This document shows positions 24,237 through 33,334 of a DNA stretch of 64,000 bases, piece by piece. Location: positions 1,488,001 to 1,552,000 of the forward strand of contig NZ_CP132985.1 in NCBI RefSeq assembly GCF_003286595.3. Direction: 5' to 3'. This DNA comes from Aerococcus mictus (lineage in GTDB: Bacteria > Bacillota > Bacilli > Lactobacillales > Aerococcaceae). The position numbers and the translations under genes were made by a program. The stretch's first letter is position 1. The number at the start of each line of letters is the position of its first letter. Below the pieces are notes generated by a model. That model had not been told where the DNA came from, did not search any database, and saw only the letters and a program-made list of their open reading frames with translations.

Positions 24237-26687
24237 CTAATCACGAATTTTCGCTTGTAATTCATTAGCAAGAGCTGCTTTGACCTTAGCAAAGTCTTCA
24301 TTGACTTCTTCATCCACCAAAGTCGCTTCTGGGTTCAGATAAGTGAGTTGGTAAGCTACCGATTTTTGCCCGTCTTGGATATGTTCACCACGGTAAATAT
24401 CAAAGAGTTTAACATTAACCAGGTAGCTATTGGCTGCTTTTTGAATGGTTGCTACAATTTCAGCATGGCTCACTTCTTCAGCCACAACCATGGCGATATC
24501 GCGGCTAATGCTTGGATATTTTGCCAGGGGTTCTTGGATGACTTGGTGCTCTGGTAAGTCATAGATGGCTTGTAAGTTAAATTCAGCCACGAAACTTTGG
24601 TTATTGAGGTCATAGTCCTTAGTAATTTGAGGGTGGAGTTGGGCTAAGTAACCAATGGTTAGCCATTCTCCTTGGTCCTCCACTTGTACAAGGGCTGTCC
24701 GACCCGGATGGGTATCCGGTAAATCGGTACTTTGTAGGTAACGGATTTGCCCAGCTAGGTTGTAAGAAGCCAGTAGCGATTCCACTGCCCCCTTCATATC
24801 ATAAAAGTCAACCGCTTGGGCCTTGCCTTGCCAGCTATCGCCTTCAACATCACCCGTCCACAAGGCTGCTAGATGGCTTTCTTCACGAGGCAGGTCATCT
24901 TCTATCTCGTCATCATAGAAGACCCGACCAATTTCATAGATTTGCACGTCCTTCACCTTACGAGCCAAGTTGTATTGAGCAATATCTAATAAACTGGTCA
25001 GTAAGTTAGTCCGCATATAACGGCGTTCGTCACTCATTGGGAAATCCAAGGCTACGGCTTCATGGGCTTGGGCTTGTAAGACATCAAGTTTCTTCTCACT
25101 GGTTAAACTATAAGAAATCACTTGGTCAAAGCCTAGTGCTTCCATGGTCCGATGGCTTTGACGTTCAAATTTTTGCCAGTCGTTTAAGCCAATATTCACC
25201 GGTTGAACTGGTGAAATCCGGGAAGGAATCTTATCGTAACCATAGATACGGGCGACTTCTTCCACTAAGTCAGCTGGAATGGAAATATCCCAACGTCTAG
25301 TAGGAACGGACACGGTAAATTCATCAGCGTCACCTTCAACCGGGAAACCTAACCGTCTAAAGGATTCTTTGACCTCTTCAAAACTGATTTCCATACCTAG
25401 GAGACTGGTAATATAAGCTAAATTGGTCGTCACTTCTTTATCTTTAACGTCAAGGTGAGATACCCGAGCGCGTCCCTTAACCGCTTGTCCACCAGCCCAG
25501 TCTTCCATCAATTGGGCTGCATAGGCGCCAGCTTCATCGATAGTGGCAATATTTAAGCCACGTTCATTTCTTAAACTTGACTCACTTCTAAGGGCTAAGC
25601 GTCTGGCTGTGCGACGGATATGGGAAGAGTTAAACATGGCTGATTCAATCAAGACAGTGGTGGTATTGTCATCAATCTCAGTAGACAAGCCACCCATCAC
25701 TCCAGCTAGGGCAATGGGCTCTTGGCCATCAGTAATGACTAAGTCGTCATCCGTTAAGTCTCTTTCCACACCGTCTAAGGTCACTAGTTTTTCCCCATTT
25801 TTAGCTAGACGTGGGGCAATGGTTTTAGATTGCAACTTATCATAGTCAAAGGCATGAAGGGGTTGGCCGTATTCTAATAAGACATAGTTGGTGGCGTCAA
25901 CCACATTATTAATCGGACGGATACCTTCTTTCATGAGGCGGATTTGTACCTCAATCGGGCTGGCTTGAATTTTAACATCCTTAACCAAATGAGCAGTGTA
26001 GTGAGGGAAGAGATCACTATCAGAAATTTCAACAGTGACCTCGTCACTTAAATCGCTGCCCGCTTCAAAGGCTTGGTCATCGTAAGTATTGACATCGATG
26101 GGACGGTCATAGATGGCACTTAATTCATAAGCGACGCCCCGCATGGATAGGGCATCGGCCCGGTTAGGGGTGATATCGAGGTCTAAGACTGTATCTTCTA
26201 AGTGTAAGTATTCTTTAATATCTTGGCCTAGGGGAGCGTCTTCCGGTAAAATCATAATCCCATTAGCAAATTCTTTGGGAATCACATTTTCGCTAAAGCC
26301 GAGCTCTTGTAAAGAACAGAGCATTCCATTGGACTCTTGACCGCGCAATTTTCCCTTCTTAATCTTTTGATTACCAGCAACGCGGGCCCCATGTAAAGCA
26401 ACGATAACCTTTTGGCCAGCTGCCACATTAGGCGCGCCACAAACAATTTGTAAGGGCTCTTCTTGGCCAACATCCACTTGGCAAACGTGCAAGCTATCGG
26501 CATTGGGGTGTTTTTCCACTGTCAAAGTCTTGCCGACGACAATTTTTTTCAAGCCGGAAAAATCTTGGTTCAAGCCATCGACTTCCAGACCGGTCCGTGA
26601 TAAGTCTTCTGCTAAAGCTTCATCTTGAATATCTTTAATATCTACAAATTCATTTAACCAATTACGTGATGCTAACATGTCAGTCAT
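24237..26687 (-). CDS. pheT: Phenylalanine--tRNA ligase beta subunit
   Basis: Beta chain of the alpha2beta2 synthetase, responsible for tRNA binding and editing. 816 aa: N-terminal EMAP-like tRNA-binding domain (HPNADSLHVCQVDVG, about 58-72; KGKLRGQESNGMLCS), B3/B4 editing domain, B5 domain, catalytic-like core, and C-terminal FDX-ACB domain (KYPSISRDIAMVV). Its ATG overlaps the pheS stop as TAATG. A second ATG three codons later gives the more usual MLASRNWL and has better spacing from AGAGGG; either may be used. The YtpR gene at 50152 carries a paralogue of the N-terminal domain. Confidence 0.97.
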   Translation of the reverse strand: MTDMLASRNWLNEFVDIKDIQDEALAEDLSRTGLEVDGLNQDFSGLKKIVVGKTLTVEKHPNADSLHVCQVDVGQEEPLQIVCGAPNVAAGQKVIVALHGARVAGNQKIKKGKLRGQESNGMLCSLQELGFSENVIPKEFANGIMILPEDAPLGQDIKEYLHLEDTVLDLDITPNRADALSMRGVAYELSAIYDRPIDVNTYDDQAFEAGSDLSDEVTVEISDSDLFPHYTAHLVKDVKIQASPIEVQIRLMKEGIRPINNVVDATNYVLLEYGQPLHAFDYDKLQSKTIAPRLAKNGEKLVTLDGVERDLTDDDLVITDGQEPIALAGVMGGLSTEIDDNTTTVLIESAMFNSSHIRRTARRLALRSESSLRNERGLNIATIDEAGAYAAQLMEDWAGGQAVKGRARVSHLDVKDKEVTTNLAYITSLLGMEISFEEVKESFRRLGFPVEGDADEFTVSVPTRRWDISIPADLVEEVARIYGYDKIPSRISPVQPVNIGLNDWQKFERQSHRTMEALGFDQVISYSLTSEKKLDVLQAQAHEAVALDFPMSDERRYMRTNLLTSLLDIAQYNLARKVKDVQIYEIGRVFYDDEIEDDLPREESHLAALWTGDVEGDSWQGKAQAVDFYDMKGAVESLLASYNLAGQIRYLQSTDLPDTHPGRTALVQVEDQGEWLTIGYLAQLHPQITKDYDLNNQSFVAEFNLQAIYDLPEHQVIQEPLAKYPSISRDIAMVVAEEVSHAEIVATIQKAANSYLVNVKLFDIYRGEHIQDGQKSVAYQLTYLNPEATLVDEEVNEDFAKVKAALANELQAKIRD

Positions 26688-27736
26688 TACCCTCTTTCTT
26701 GAAATTGATGAATAAAGCGGAGATCGTTTTGGTAGAAATGACGGATATCTTCAATCCCGTATTTCAACATAGCTACCCGGTCTGGTCCCAGTCCAAAGGC
26801 AAAGCCACTATACTCTTCGCTATCAATCCCTGACATTTCTAGGACATTAGGATGGACCATGCCCCCACCGAGAATTTCAATCCAACCGGTTTTCTTACAG
26901 ATATTGCAGCCTTGACCACCACATTTAAAGCAAGAGATGTCTATTTCCACAGAAGGTTCGGTAAATGGGAAGTAAGAGGGACGTAAACGCACTTGGCGGT
27001 CAGCCCCAAAGAGATGGCGAGCAAACAATTCCAAGGTTCCCTTTAAGTCTGAGAGACCGATATTTTTATCAACCACTAGCCCCTCAATTTGGTGGAATTG
27101 GTGGGAGTGGGTAGCGTCATCAGAGTCCCGACGATAAACCTTACCTGGACTAATCATTTGCAAAGGCCCCTTAGAAAAATCATGTTGGTCCATAGCATGG
27201 GCTTGGACTGGTGAGGTATGGGTCCGTAGGAGCACCTGATTTTTTTCAATATAGAAGGTATCTTGCATATCACGGGCTGGGTGATCTTCTGGTAAGTTCA
27301 TCCGCTTAAAGTTGTAATAATCAGATTCAATCTCTGGTCCTTCGACAATGATATAACCAAGGTCTAGGAAGAGGTCTTCAATTTCTTCCATGACTTGGCT
27401 AATCACATGTTGGCTGCCTAATTTTTGTTGCTTGCCAGGCAGGGTCACATCAATAGTTTCCGCCATTAATTTTTGGTTAAGGGCTTCTTCTTCTAAAACA
27501 GCTTGTTTTTGGTCGAGTTCTTTAGCCACTTTATTTTTCAATTCATTGGCATAGGCCCCTACTTTAGGGCGTTCACTAGGGTCAATATCCTTCATATGCC
27601 GCAGCGCTTCGGTGATCGGCCCCTTTTTCCCTAGGTACTTCACGCGAATAGCTTGCACATCATCAAGGCTAGAAATGCTTTGAATTTCTTCAGCGATTTG
27701 CCCTTCAATTGCTTGTAAATTGCTAATTATATCCAT
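26687..27736 (-). CDS. pheS: Phenylalanine--tRNA ligase alpha subunit
   Basis: Catalytic chain that activates phenylalanine and charges tRNA-Phe. The 349 aa begin [17 protein letters not shown] (coiled-coil arm), followed by the class II core with [22 protein letters not shown] (motif 1/2 region), [12 protein letters not shown] and [18 protein letters not shown] (motif 3). ATG 27736 lies 7 nt after AAGGAG. A longer reading frame upstream merely translates the T-box terminator and was discarded. Operon with pheT, controlled by the T-box leader. Confidence 0.97.
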   Translation of the reverse strand: MDIISNLQAIEGQIAEEIQSISSLDDVQAIRVKYLGKKGPITEALRHMKDIDPSERPKVGAYANELKNKVAKELDQKQAVLEEEALNQKLMAETIDVTLPGKQQKLGSQHVISQVMEEIEDLFLDLGYIIVEGPEIESDYYNFKRMNLPEDHPARDMQDTFYIEKNQVLLRTHTSPVQAHAMDQHDFSKGPLQMISPGKVYRRDSDDATHSHQFHQIEGLVVDKNIGLSDLKGTLELFARHLFGADRQVRLRPSYFPFTEPSVEIDISCFKCGGQGCNICKKTGWIEILGGGMVHPNVLEMSGIDSEEYSGFAFGLGPDRVAMLKYGIEDIRHFYQNDLRFIHQFQERG

Positions 27737-27777
27737 GCTTAAACTCCTTTTTATAACGATTATGTGAGAATTTTTCC

Positions 27778-28065
27778 ACAAAAAAAGTCTCTCATTCCCA
27801 ATAGGGACGAGAGACCGCGGTACCACCCTAGTTTTTACTCAGTTTGCTTAACAAAACCGAATAAACCCTTCATTTCAGGCGATAACGAGCCCAGTCGTGG
27901 TACCTTTTGACTGCTGTCGCCCGGTACCTACTCCAGAAGTGAAAAATTCCCCGCTTACCTGTAAGAAACTCTCAATCGGTGATTTCTCTTCCTGTTACAG
28001 GCTATGATAAGGAACCGTCTTCTATCAACGTATTCATTAAGGATAATTGTAGCCGTTAAATTGGC
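27778..28065 (-). ncRNA. T-box leader of pheST
   Basis: On the - strand it contains the T-box sequence AGGGTGGTACCGCGG (27829-27815). The terminator stem GTCTCTCGTCCC/GGGAATGAGAGAC with seven T follows. Upstream lie stem I elements, including a UUC triplet in the stretch AATTTTTCACTTC that could be the Phe specifier. Uncharged tRNA-Phe would stabilise the antiterminator and switch on pheST. Confidence 0.92.
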
Positions 28066-28094
28066 TTTCGTCAACAAATAATCTGGCAAGGATC

Positions 28095-28122
28095 AAAAAA
28101 GACTGGACTTGATGTCCAGTCT
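28095..28122 (-). terminator. Terminator after the pepV-hxlR operon and repeat locus 5
   Basis: Perfect AGACTGGAC/GTCCAGTCT stem and TTTTTT on the - strand, directly before the pheST leader. Confidence 0.85.
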
Positions 28123-28135
28123 CCTTATTAAAAAG

Positions 28136-28400
28136 TGCACTCCATTTCAGAAGTCCTTGCAAATCCTCTTTGAGGATTTACTGCGAACTTCTTCCAATTG
28201 CTATAGCTGTTCGAAGCAGAGCGAGTTACAGATATAGTATGCGTAGCTCTCTCCCCTCTTTTTGCGCTTGTCACACTCTCTTAAACGTGTTCCGGGTGCA
28301 AGGCAAGCGTCCACTTCACTAAAGGGCAAAGAATTCTCTTTAAGAATTCATTTGTCCTTTAGTTCCAGTGGTCTTGCCTTTTTGCGCACCCGTCACACTC
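28136..28400 (-). repeat. Modular hairpin repeat, locus 5 (two units)
   Basis: On the + strand: a left-truncated unit (28136-28278) with inner stem AAATCCTC/GAGGATTT and right arm CTCCCCTCTTTTTGCGCTTG, carrying the nested hairpin; then a full unit (28279-28400) with arms GGGTGCAAGGCAAG and inner stem CTAAAGGGCAAAGAATTCT. On the - strand it starts at the base after the HxlR stop codon and ends near a perfect terminator. Confidence 0.86.
28199..28250. repeat. Nested hairpin of about 50 bp, copy 2
   Basis: Compared with the sister unit at 5185-5305, which reads CCAATGGTCTCCCC, this copy reads CCAATTGCTATAGC...GTAGCTCTCTCCCC. The nested segment therefore replaces about two bases at a precise position. 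Confidence 0.8.
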
Positions 28401-28733
28401 TTACTTATCTAACTCGATCCATTGGTCAGACCAGGAATGCAGTGAGGTTAAGACGGTTTCAAGGTCTTGGCCTTTTTGAGTTAGGGCATAGTAAGTATAT
28501 TTGTGGCAATCACTACATTGGGTCACCCGTTCAAGGATTCCTAAGCAGGTCAGTTCTCTTAACCGTTCGGTCAATACCCGGTCGGAAATCCCATCAATAT
28601 GGTCACGTAATTCAGAAAAACGAAGTGGGCCTTTGAGTAAGCTTTGAATGATTAAACCATTCCATTTCTTTCCTAGTAATTGGAAACCTTGCTCAAACTT
28701 GCGACACAGAGAAGGAATGTGCTGTTCACTCAA
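28401..28733 (-). CDS. HxlR family transcriptional regulator
   Basis: 110-aa winged-helix DNA-binding protein. The HxlR core GKKWNGLIIQSLLKGPLRFSELRDHIDGISDRVLTERLRELTCLGILERV (about 21-70) is complete. Cys at about position 10 and a CSDC pair near 73-76 resemble redox- or aldehyde-sensing members, but sensing is not shown. The start is TTG 28733 behind AAAGGAAG with a 7-nt spacer. Last gene of the pepV-SpoU-HD group, 26 bp after the HD gene. Its target is not evident. The stop codon abuts repeat locus 5. Confidence 0.9.
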   Translation of the reverse strand: MSEQHIPSLCRKFEQGFQLLGKKWNGLIIQSLLKGPLRFSELRDHIDGISDRVLTERLRELTCLGILERVTQCSDCHKYTYYALTQKGQDLETVLTSLHSWSDQWIELDK

Positions 28734-28759
28734 GCGGTCACTTCCTTTCTTATATAAAA

Positions 28760-29377
28760 TTAATTTTTCTTATTATTTTCTGCTAATTTCGGAAAATATT
28801 TTCTTCTCAAGCGATTAAATGGCATTAGCAAGCGCTCATTAAAGGCTTGGTTTAGAGGATTAAGAATGCGTTGGCTACAGAAAGTATGGCAATTGTCCCG
28901 CCAAATCTTAGAGGCAGGTTTCAAATATTCTGTCGATGCTAAGTATTTATCCACAAAAGTCACCACAAATGACTCTGGATAAGCAGGAAGTTGCCAAGTA
29001 GCTAACCACATGTGCTTAATGATAATATCATGTTCAACTTCGTTTAAATCAGTTAAGACTTCTGCATTTTTTAGTGCAATATAAGGGTGATTGGTGAAAT
29101 GATTGCCTTTTGAGAATGTCATTTCTTTCGTATCATAGTAGAAAAGGTCATGCATTAAACCCGCACGAGCGACTGAACGGTAGTCTAAGTTTAAACGCTT
29201 AGCAATTTTATAACTATAATAACTGACAGAATAAGAATGAACTAAACGATTCCCATAAATATGTTGGCGAAACAGACCTAAATCGGTAATAAATTCGTGG
29301 TCTTTAATATCATCGATTAAGGCCAAATAGTCACGGTCATTTTCCCAAGGGTAATTAGTTTCTGTCAATAAGTTCAT
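28760..29377 (-). CDS. HD domain protein (predicted phosphohydrolase)
   Basis: 205-aa cytoplasmic protein with an HD metal-binding domain: His47 in RLVHSYSVS and His76-Asp77 in AGLMHDLFYYD, with a later His/Asp region IIIKHMWL. Such domains hydrolyse phosphoester bonds of nucleotides or related compounds; the substrate here is unknown. ATG 29377 was chosen; the alternative TTG 29407 overlaps the upstream stop but lacks a ribosome site. AAAGGA is very close to the ATG, so initiation may be inefficient or coupled. Third gene of the pepV operon. Confidence 0.8.
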   Translation of the reverse strand: MNLLTETNYPWENDRDYLALIDDIKDHEFITDLGLFRQHIYGNRLVHSYSVSYYSYKIAKRLNLDYRSVARAGLMHDLFYYDTKEMTFSKGNHFTNHPYIALKNAEVLTDLNEVEHDIIIKHMWLATWQLPAYPESFVVTFVDKYLASTEYLKPASKIWRDNCHTFCSQRILNPLNQAFNERLLMPFNRLRRKYFPKLAENNKKN

Positions 29378-29403
29378 GTCCTTTCTTTTGTTGACCCTAC
29401 TGA

Positions 29404-30153
29404 TCAATTGGGAAGGAAGTGGTGCATAGCGATTGAGCCAGCAATGGCAACATTCAACGATTCCGCCTGACCCAGCATGGTAATATAGAGACTAATATCA
29501 CTCGCTGCAATGATTTCTGGTCGGACACCATTTCCTTCGTTACCTAAAATAATGCCCCATTTTTGGTGTTTTTTCAAGTTATAAGTTTCTAAAGCTTGCG
29601 CCTGGTCATTTAATTCGGTTGCCGCCAAACAATAGCCTGCTGCTCTCAAATTGGCCATGGCCTCCTCTAAAACCACTTGGTGGAGGCGGACATGGAATTG
29701 GCTGCCCTGCATGGAACGGACCACCTTGGGACTGTAGGGATCAACAGTGCCCTTACCCAAGTAAATATCTTGGTAATGAAAGGCATCTGCCGACCGGATC
29801 AAGGTGCCCAGATTTCCCGGATCTTGGACTCCATCCAGTAATAGAACTGCAGGAGAAGCCGGTTTGAAGGAAGCTTTTTTGTCTTGGTTGACCACAGCAA
29901 AGACTCCCTGGTCCCTTTGGGTGTCAGATAGTTCTGAAGCTATTTCAGGACTAATCAGGGTTTGCTTATCCAGCCTAAAGTCGGCTTCATGTTCGGGAGT
30001 AAGAAAAACTTCAGCCAAGTCAGCCCCCGCCTCTAAGGCAGCCTCTAAGAGATGTGGGCCTTCAATAAGGTACTGGCCTGCCTTTTCCCGCCCCCGTCGG
30101 CTTAATAATTTTTTGGCAGCCTTAATTTTGGGATTATTTTTAGAAGTCAGCAT
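29404..30153 (-). CDS. SpoU/TrmH family RNA methyltransferase (YsgA/RlmB-like)
   Basis: 2'-O-ribose methyltransferase of the SPOUT class, 249 aa. The N-terminal substrate-binding domain (YLIEGPHLLEAALEAG) is followed by the trefoil-knot SAM domain with LLLDGVQDPGNLGTLIRSADAF, GTVDPYSPKVVRSMQGS, ILGNEGNGV and SLNVAIAGSIAMH. In Bacillus the ysgA homologue sits next to pheST, and here too pheST is the next operon. ATG 30153 is 1 nt after the pepV stop. The target rRNA or tRNA position is not predictable from sequence. Confidence 0.9.
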   Translation of the reverse strand: MLTSKNNPKIKAAKKLLSRRGREKAGQYLIEGPHLLEAALEAGADLAEVFLTPEHEADFRLDKQTLISPEIASELSDTQRDQGVFAVVNQDKKASFKPASPAVLLLDGVQDPGNLGTLIRSADAFHYQDIYLGKGTVDPYSPKVVRSMQGSQFHVRLHQVVLEEAMANLRAAGYCLAATELNDQAQALETYNLKKHQKWGIILGNEGNGVRPEIIAASDISLYITMLGQAESLNVAIAGSIAMHHFLPN

Positions 30154-30154
30154 A

Positions 30155-31546
30155 TTATTTAATCAAGCGGTAAATCGCATCCGCATAAATGGCCATGGTT
30201 AAGAGGAGGCGGTCAACACGTTGAACTTCATTAGGTTCATGCATGGTAGAGACTTCATCTGGGAATTCAGCCCCAAAAGCAACGCCTCGTTCCATCAAGC
30301 GGCCGTAAGTCCCCCCACCAATAACAACTTCGTGGCCTTCCATACCTGTATGTTCTTCATAAACCTCTAAGAGGGTTTGCACCAGCGGGTCATCCCCAGG
30401 CACATAGTGAGGCACTTTGTTAGAAGTCCCGGTTTCTTGGGCAAAGCCAAATTGGTCACCTAATTGACTAAAGGATTTATCCAATTGTTCAAAACTTTGC
30501 CCTTGAGGGAAGCGAATATTCAAGGTCACAAATTGTTGGCCATCCTTGGCACCAAAGACACCTGGATTTAAGGATAAGTCTCCCATCACTTCATCATGGT
30601 GGTCAATCCCGGTCTTTTGCCCCTTGAAGTCTTGGTGCAAGAGGTTAGCAATGAAGCTAATATAGGAATTGCCTTCTAAATCACTGGATAGGTTCTTCAA
30701 GAATAGGGCCAAATAAGTCGCCGCATTCTCTCCGGCTTCAGGGAAGGCCCCATGTGATACCCGACCATGTAGGTGGAGGTGGATCTTATTGTCTGAACTG
30801 GCCTCAACCGTCAAGCTAACGGGTTGTTTAGCTTGGAATTCTTCAGCAGCGGCTTGAACTTCTTCAAGGTCAAAGCCCTTGATAACCGCATCAGCATCCC
30901 CTGGTACCATATTTTCCCGAATGCCAGATTCAAAGGACTCAATCGCCCCTTCTAAGGCAGGAAATTTCAAGGTGGTGGAATACATCCCTTTTTCTCCATT
31001 GATAATTGGAAACTCAGCATCTGGTGAGAAACCAAAATCAGGTAGGGGTTCGGTTTCCAGGTAACGGGTCAAGCCCTTCCATTCACTTTCTTCATCGGTT
31101 CCGACAATAAAGTGCACTTTTTTCGATACGGGTAAATCTAAGTCACGGATAATTTTTAAAGCGTAGTAGGCTGCTAACATGGGGCCCTTGTCATCGCTTA
31201 CCCCGCGGGCATAGAGTTTACCATCAATGAGGGTTGGTTCAAAAGGATCAGTTTCCCAAGAATCGTCGACAGGAACCACATCTAAGTGGCCAATAATCCC
31301 CAAAATTTCATCGCCTTGACCAAATTCAAAGCGCCCCGCCATATTGGCAACATTCTTACTGGTAAAACCGTCACGGTCTACCATGGCTAAGAAAGCGTCT
31401 AGGGCTGCTTTAGGACCAGGGCCTAGCGGTGCTTCTTCCGTAGCCTTATCGTCTTCACGGTAGCTAGGAATTCTCAGTAAAGTATATAAATCATTAAGAT
31501 AGTCGTCTTTTACTTTAGCAACTTCTTCTTGCCAATTAATCGTCAT
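30155..31546 (-). CDS. pepV: Dipeptidase PepV (M20 metallopeptidase)
   Basis: Cytoplasmic zinc dipeptidase of lactic acid bacteria, releasing amino acids from imported dipeptides. 463 aa. Zn ligands and active-site motifs are GIIGHLDVVPVDDSW (about 83-97), ARGVSDDKGPM (bridging Asp), VGTDEESEWKG (catalytic Glu) and EVSTMHEPNE near the end. The ATG at 31546 sits 10 nt after GGAGG; an ATG three codons earlier is too close to that site. First gene of a group of four with a SpoU methyltransferase, an HD protein and an HxlR regulator. Confidence 0.95.
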   Translation of the reverse strand: MTINWQEEVAKVKDDYLNDLYTLLRIPSYREDDKATEEAPLGPGPKAALDAFLAMVDRDGFTSKNVANMAGRFEFGQGDEILGIIGHLDVVPVDDSWETDPFEPTLIDGKLYARGVSDDKGPMLAAYYALKIIRDLDLPVSKKVHFIVGTDEESEWKGLTRYLETEPLPDFGFSPDAEFPIINGEKGMYSTTLKFPALEGAIESFESGIRENMVPGDADAVIKGFDLEEVQAAAEEFQAKQPVSLTVEASSDNKIHLHLHGRVSHGAFPEAGENAATYLALFLKNLSSDLEGNSYISFIANLLHQDFKGQKTGIDHHDEVMGDLSLNPGVFGAKDGQQFVTLNIRFPQGQSFEQLDKSFSQLGDQFGFAQETGTSNKVPHYVPGDDPLVQTLLEVYEEHTGMEGHEVVIGGGTYGRLMERGVAFGAEFPDEVSTMHEPNEVQRVDRLLLTMAIYADAIYRLIK

Positions 31547-31747
31547 CTTCTTCATCCCTCCAATTGGCTACATTATAGCACAAGAGCCTTTGTCTTGGCT
31601 AAGGGAGTAAATATTTCTTTCTCTTTAACTAAATTATATTCAAGAACAAGCTTGATCACCTTTTCTTAATCTAGCGTTTCCTGGTCACCTCAAGATGGCA
31701 ATCAGCCCTTAAAGAATAGGAAACAGTCATTCTTTTCCACCTTTTGC

Positions 31748-31753
31748 TATAAT
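31748..31753 (+). promoter_or_regulatory. Extended -10 promoter for malQ
   Basis: TTTTGCTATAAT, 33 nt before the ATG; the -35 is poor. Same box as at 2442 and 15227. Confidence 0.55.
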
Positions 31754-31785
31754 AAGTTTAATCTTAATTAAAGGAGAAAAAGCCT

Positions 31786-33288
31786 ATGACACGTGCAAGT
31801 GGTGTGCTCTTACCTATATCTTCCTTGGCTAATGCGGAAGGCATTGGCAGCTTAGGGAAGTCCGCCTATCAATTTGTGGACTTCTTAGCAGCAGCCGGGC
31901 AAAGCTATTGGCAAATCCTGCCGCTAGGGCCAACCAGTTACGGCAATTCCCCCTACCAATCCTTTTCTGCCTTTGCTGGTAACACCAATTTCATTGACTT
32001 AAAAACCCTAGTCGATTGGGGCTTAATTGAAGCCGACGACTATCAAGGCGTCGACTGGGGCAATAATCCCGAAAAGGTTGACTATGCCAAAATCTTTTAT
32101 CATAAACGCCCCATCCTAGAAAAGGCCGTCGCTAGCTTTCTTAAGCAAGCCGACAACGATCCTGATTATCAGACCTTTATCCAGGATAATCAGGACTGGC
32201 TGCAGCCTTTCGCTGAATTTATGGCGGTAAAAGAATATTATGACCTAAGCCCGATTAGCGACTGGCCCAAAGCTATCCGTTTAAGGGATGGAGAAGCCTT
32301 GCAAGCTATACTAGCCCAAGAAAAAAACAGCCTCAATTACCACTATGTCAGTCAATATTTCTTCTTTAAGCAATGGTTTGCCCTCAAGAACTACGCCAAT
32401 CAAAAAGGTATTTACCTAATTGGTGATATTCCCATTTATGTGGCTAGTGATAGTGTCGAAGTCTGGCAAACACCCCACTATTTCAAACTTAATCAAAGCG
32501 GGCAGCCCCGAGTGGTTGCGGGTTGTCCTCCAGACGCCTTTTCTTCTGATGGGCAATTATGGGGAAATCCGATCTATGATTGGGAGACCATAGCTAAGGA
32601 CAATTACCAATGGTGGATCAAACGGATCCAAGCCAGTCTCAAGCTCTATGACATGGTAAGAATTGACCATTTTCGGGGCTTTGAAGCCTATTGGGAGATA
32701 CCAGCTAGCGCCCCGACAGCAGCCAGTGGCAAATGGGTCAAGGGGCCAGGTCTTGACTTGTTCCAAGCCATCAAAGAAGCCCTTGGCCCTGTCAACATTA
32801 TCGCAGAAAACTTGGGCTTTCTGACCCAAGAAGTTGCTGACTTACTAGAAGTCACCGGTTTTCCCGGCATGCATGTCATGCAATTTGGCTTTTCTGGTGA
32901 AGATTCGTCTGACCTTCCCCACAATTTCAATAAAAATTCCGTTGCCTATGTAGGAACCCATGACAACCAAACTGCCCTGGGCTGGTATTTAGGCCAAGAT
33001 GCTGCCAGCCGCTACTATATTGATGCCTATTGTGGGCGACAGAAAGCGGAGAGTGTCGCGGAAATGTTAAACCGAACCCTAGCCGCCTCTTGCAGTCAAA
33101 CGGTCATCTATACCATGCAAGACCTCTTAAATCTTGATGACCATGCTCGCATGAATACCCCCTCTACCCTGGGAGGTAATTGGCAATGGCGGATGTCAGC
33201 TACCGCCTTAACTTACAACTTAGTCAAGGACCTCTATAGCCTGACCAAACTCTACCACCGCTTACCAGCAAGTAAAAGTTTCATATAA
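31786..33288 (+). CDS. malQ: 4-alpha-glucanotransferase (amylomaltase)
   Basis: GH77 enzyme that transfers maltosyl and longer glucan segments during maltodextrin or glycogen use. 500 aa. Motifs are RASGVLLPISSL at the start, YWQILPLGPTSYGNSPYQSFSAFAGN, IGDIPIYVASDSVEVW, the nucleophile region MVRIDHFRGFEAYWEIP, IIAENLGF (acid/base Glu) and YVGTHDNQT. ATG 31786 with AAAGGAG 8 nt upstream. Monocistronic; no maltose transporter or glycogen genes nearby, so its pathway partners are elsewhere. Confidence 0.96.
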   Translation: MTRASGVLLPISSLANAEGIGSLGKSAYQFVDFLAAAGQSYWQILPLGPTSYGNSPYQSFSAFAGNTNFIDLKTLVDWGLIEADDYQGVDWGNNPEKVDYAKIFYHKRPILEKAVASFLKQADNDPDYQTFIQDNQDWLQPFAEFMAVKEYYDLSPISDWPKAIRLRDGEALQAILAQEKNSLNYHYVSQYFFFKQWFALKNYANQKGIYLIGDIPIYVASDSVEVWQTPHYFKLNQSGQPRVVAGCPPDAFSSDGQLWGNPIYDWETIAKDNYQWWIKRIQASLKLYDMVRIDHFRGFEAYWEIPASAPTAASGKWVKGPGLDLFQAIKEALGPVNIIAENLGFLTQEVADLLEVTGFPGMHVMQFGFSGEDSSDLPHNFNKNSVAYVGTHDNQTALGWYLGQDAASRYYIDAYCGRQKAESVAEMLNRTLAASCSQTVIYTMQDLLNLDDHARMNTPSTLGGNWQWRMSATALTYNLVKDLYSLTKLYHRLPASKSFI

Positions 33289-33292
33289 TTCT

Positions 33293-33324
33293 AAAAGGCC
33301 CTGACCAATGTCAGAGCCTTTTTG
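33293..33324. terminator. Bidirectional terminator
   Basis: AAAAGGCCCTGAC/GTCAGAGCCTTTTT between convergent malQ and the flippase gene. Confidence 0.85.
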
Positions 33325-33334
33325 CTGTCTATTT

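Noticed and set aside
27737..27826. N-terminal extension of PheS
   Set aside because: It translates the T-box antiterminator and terminator; ATG 27736 has the ribosome site and gives the usual N-terminus.
28262..28636. Open frame of 124 codons on the + strand
   Set aside because: Half of it is repeat sequence and half is antisense to the convincing HxlR gene.
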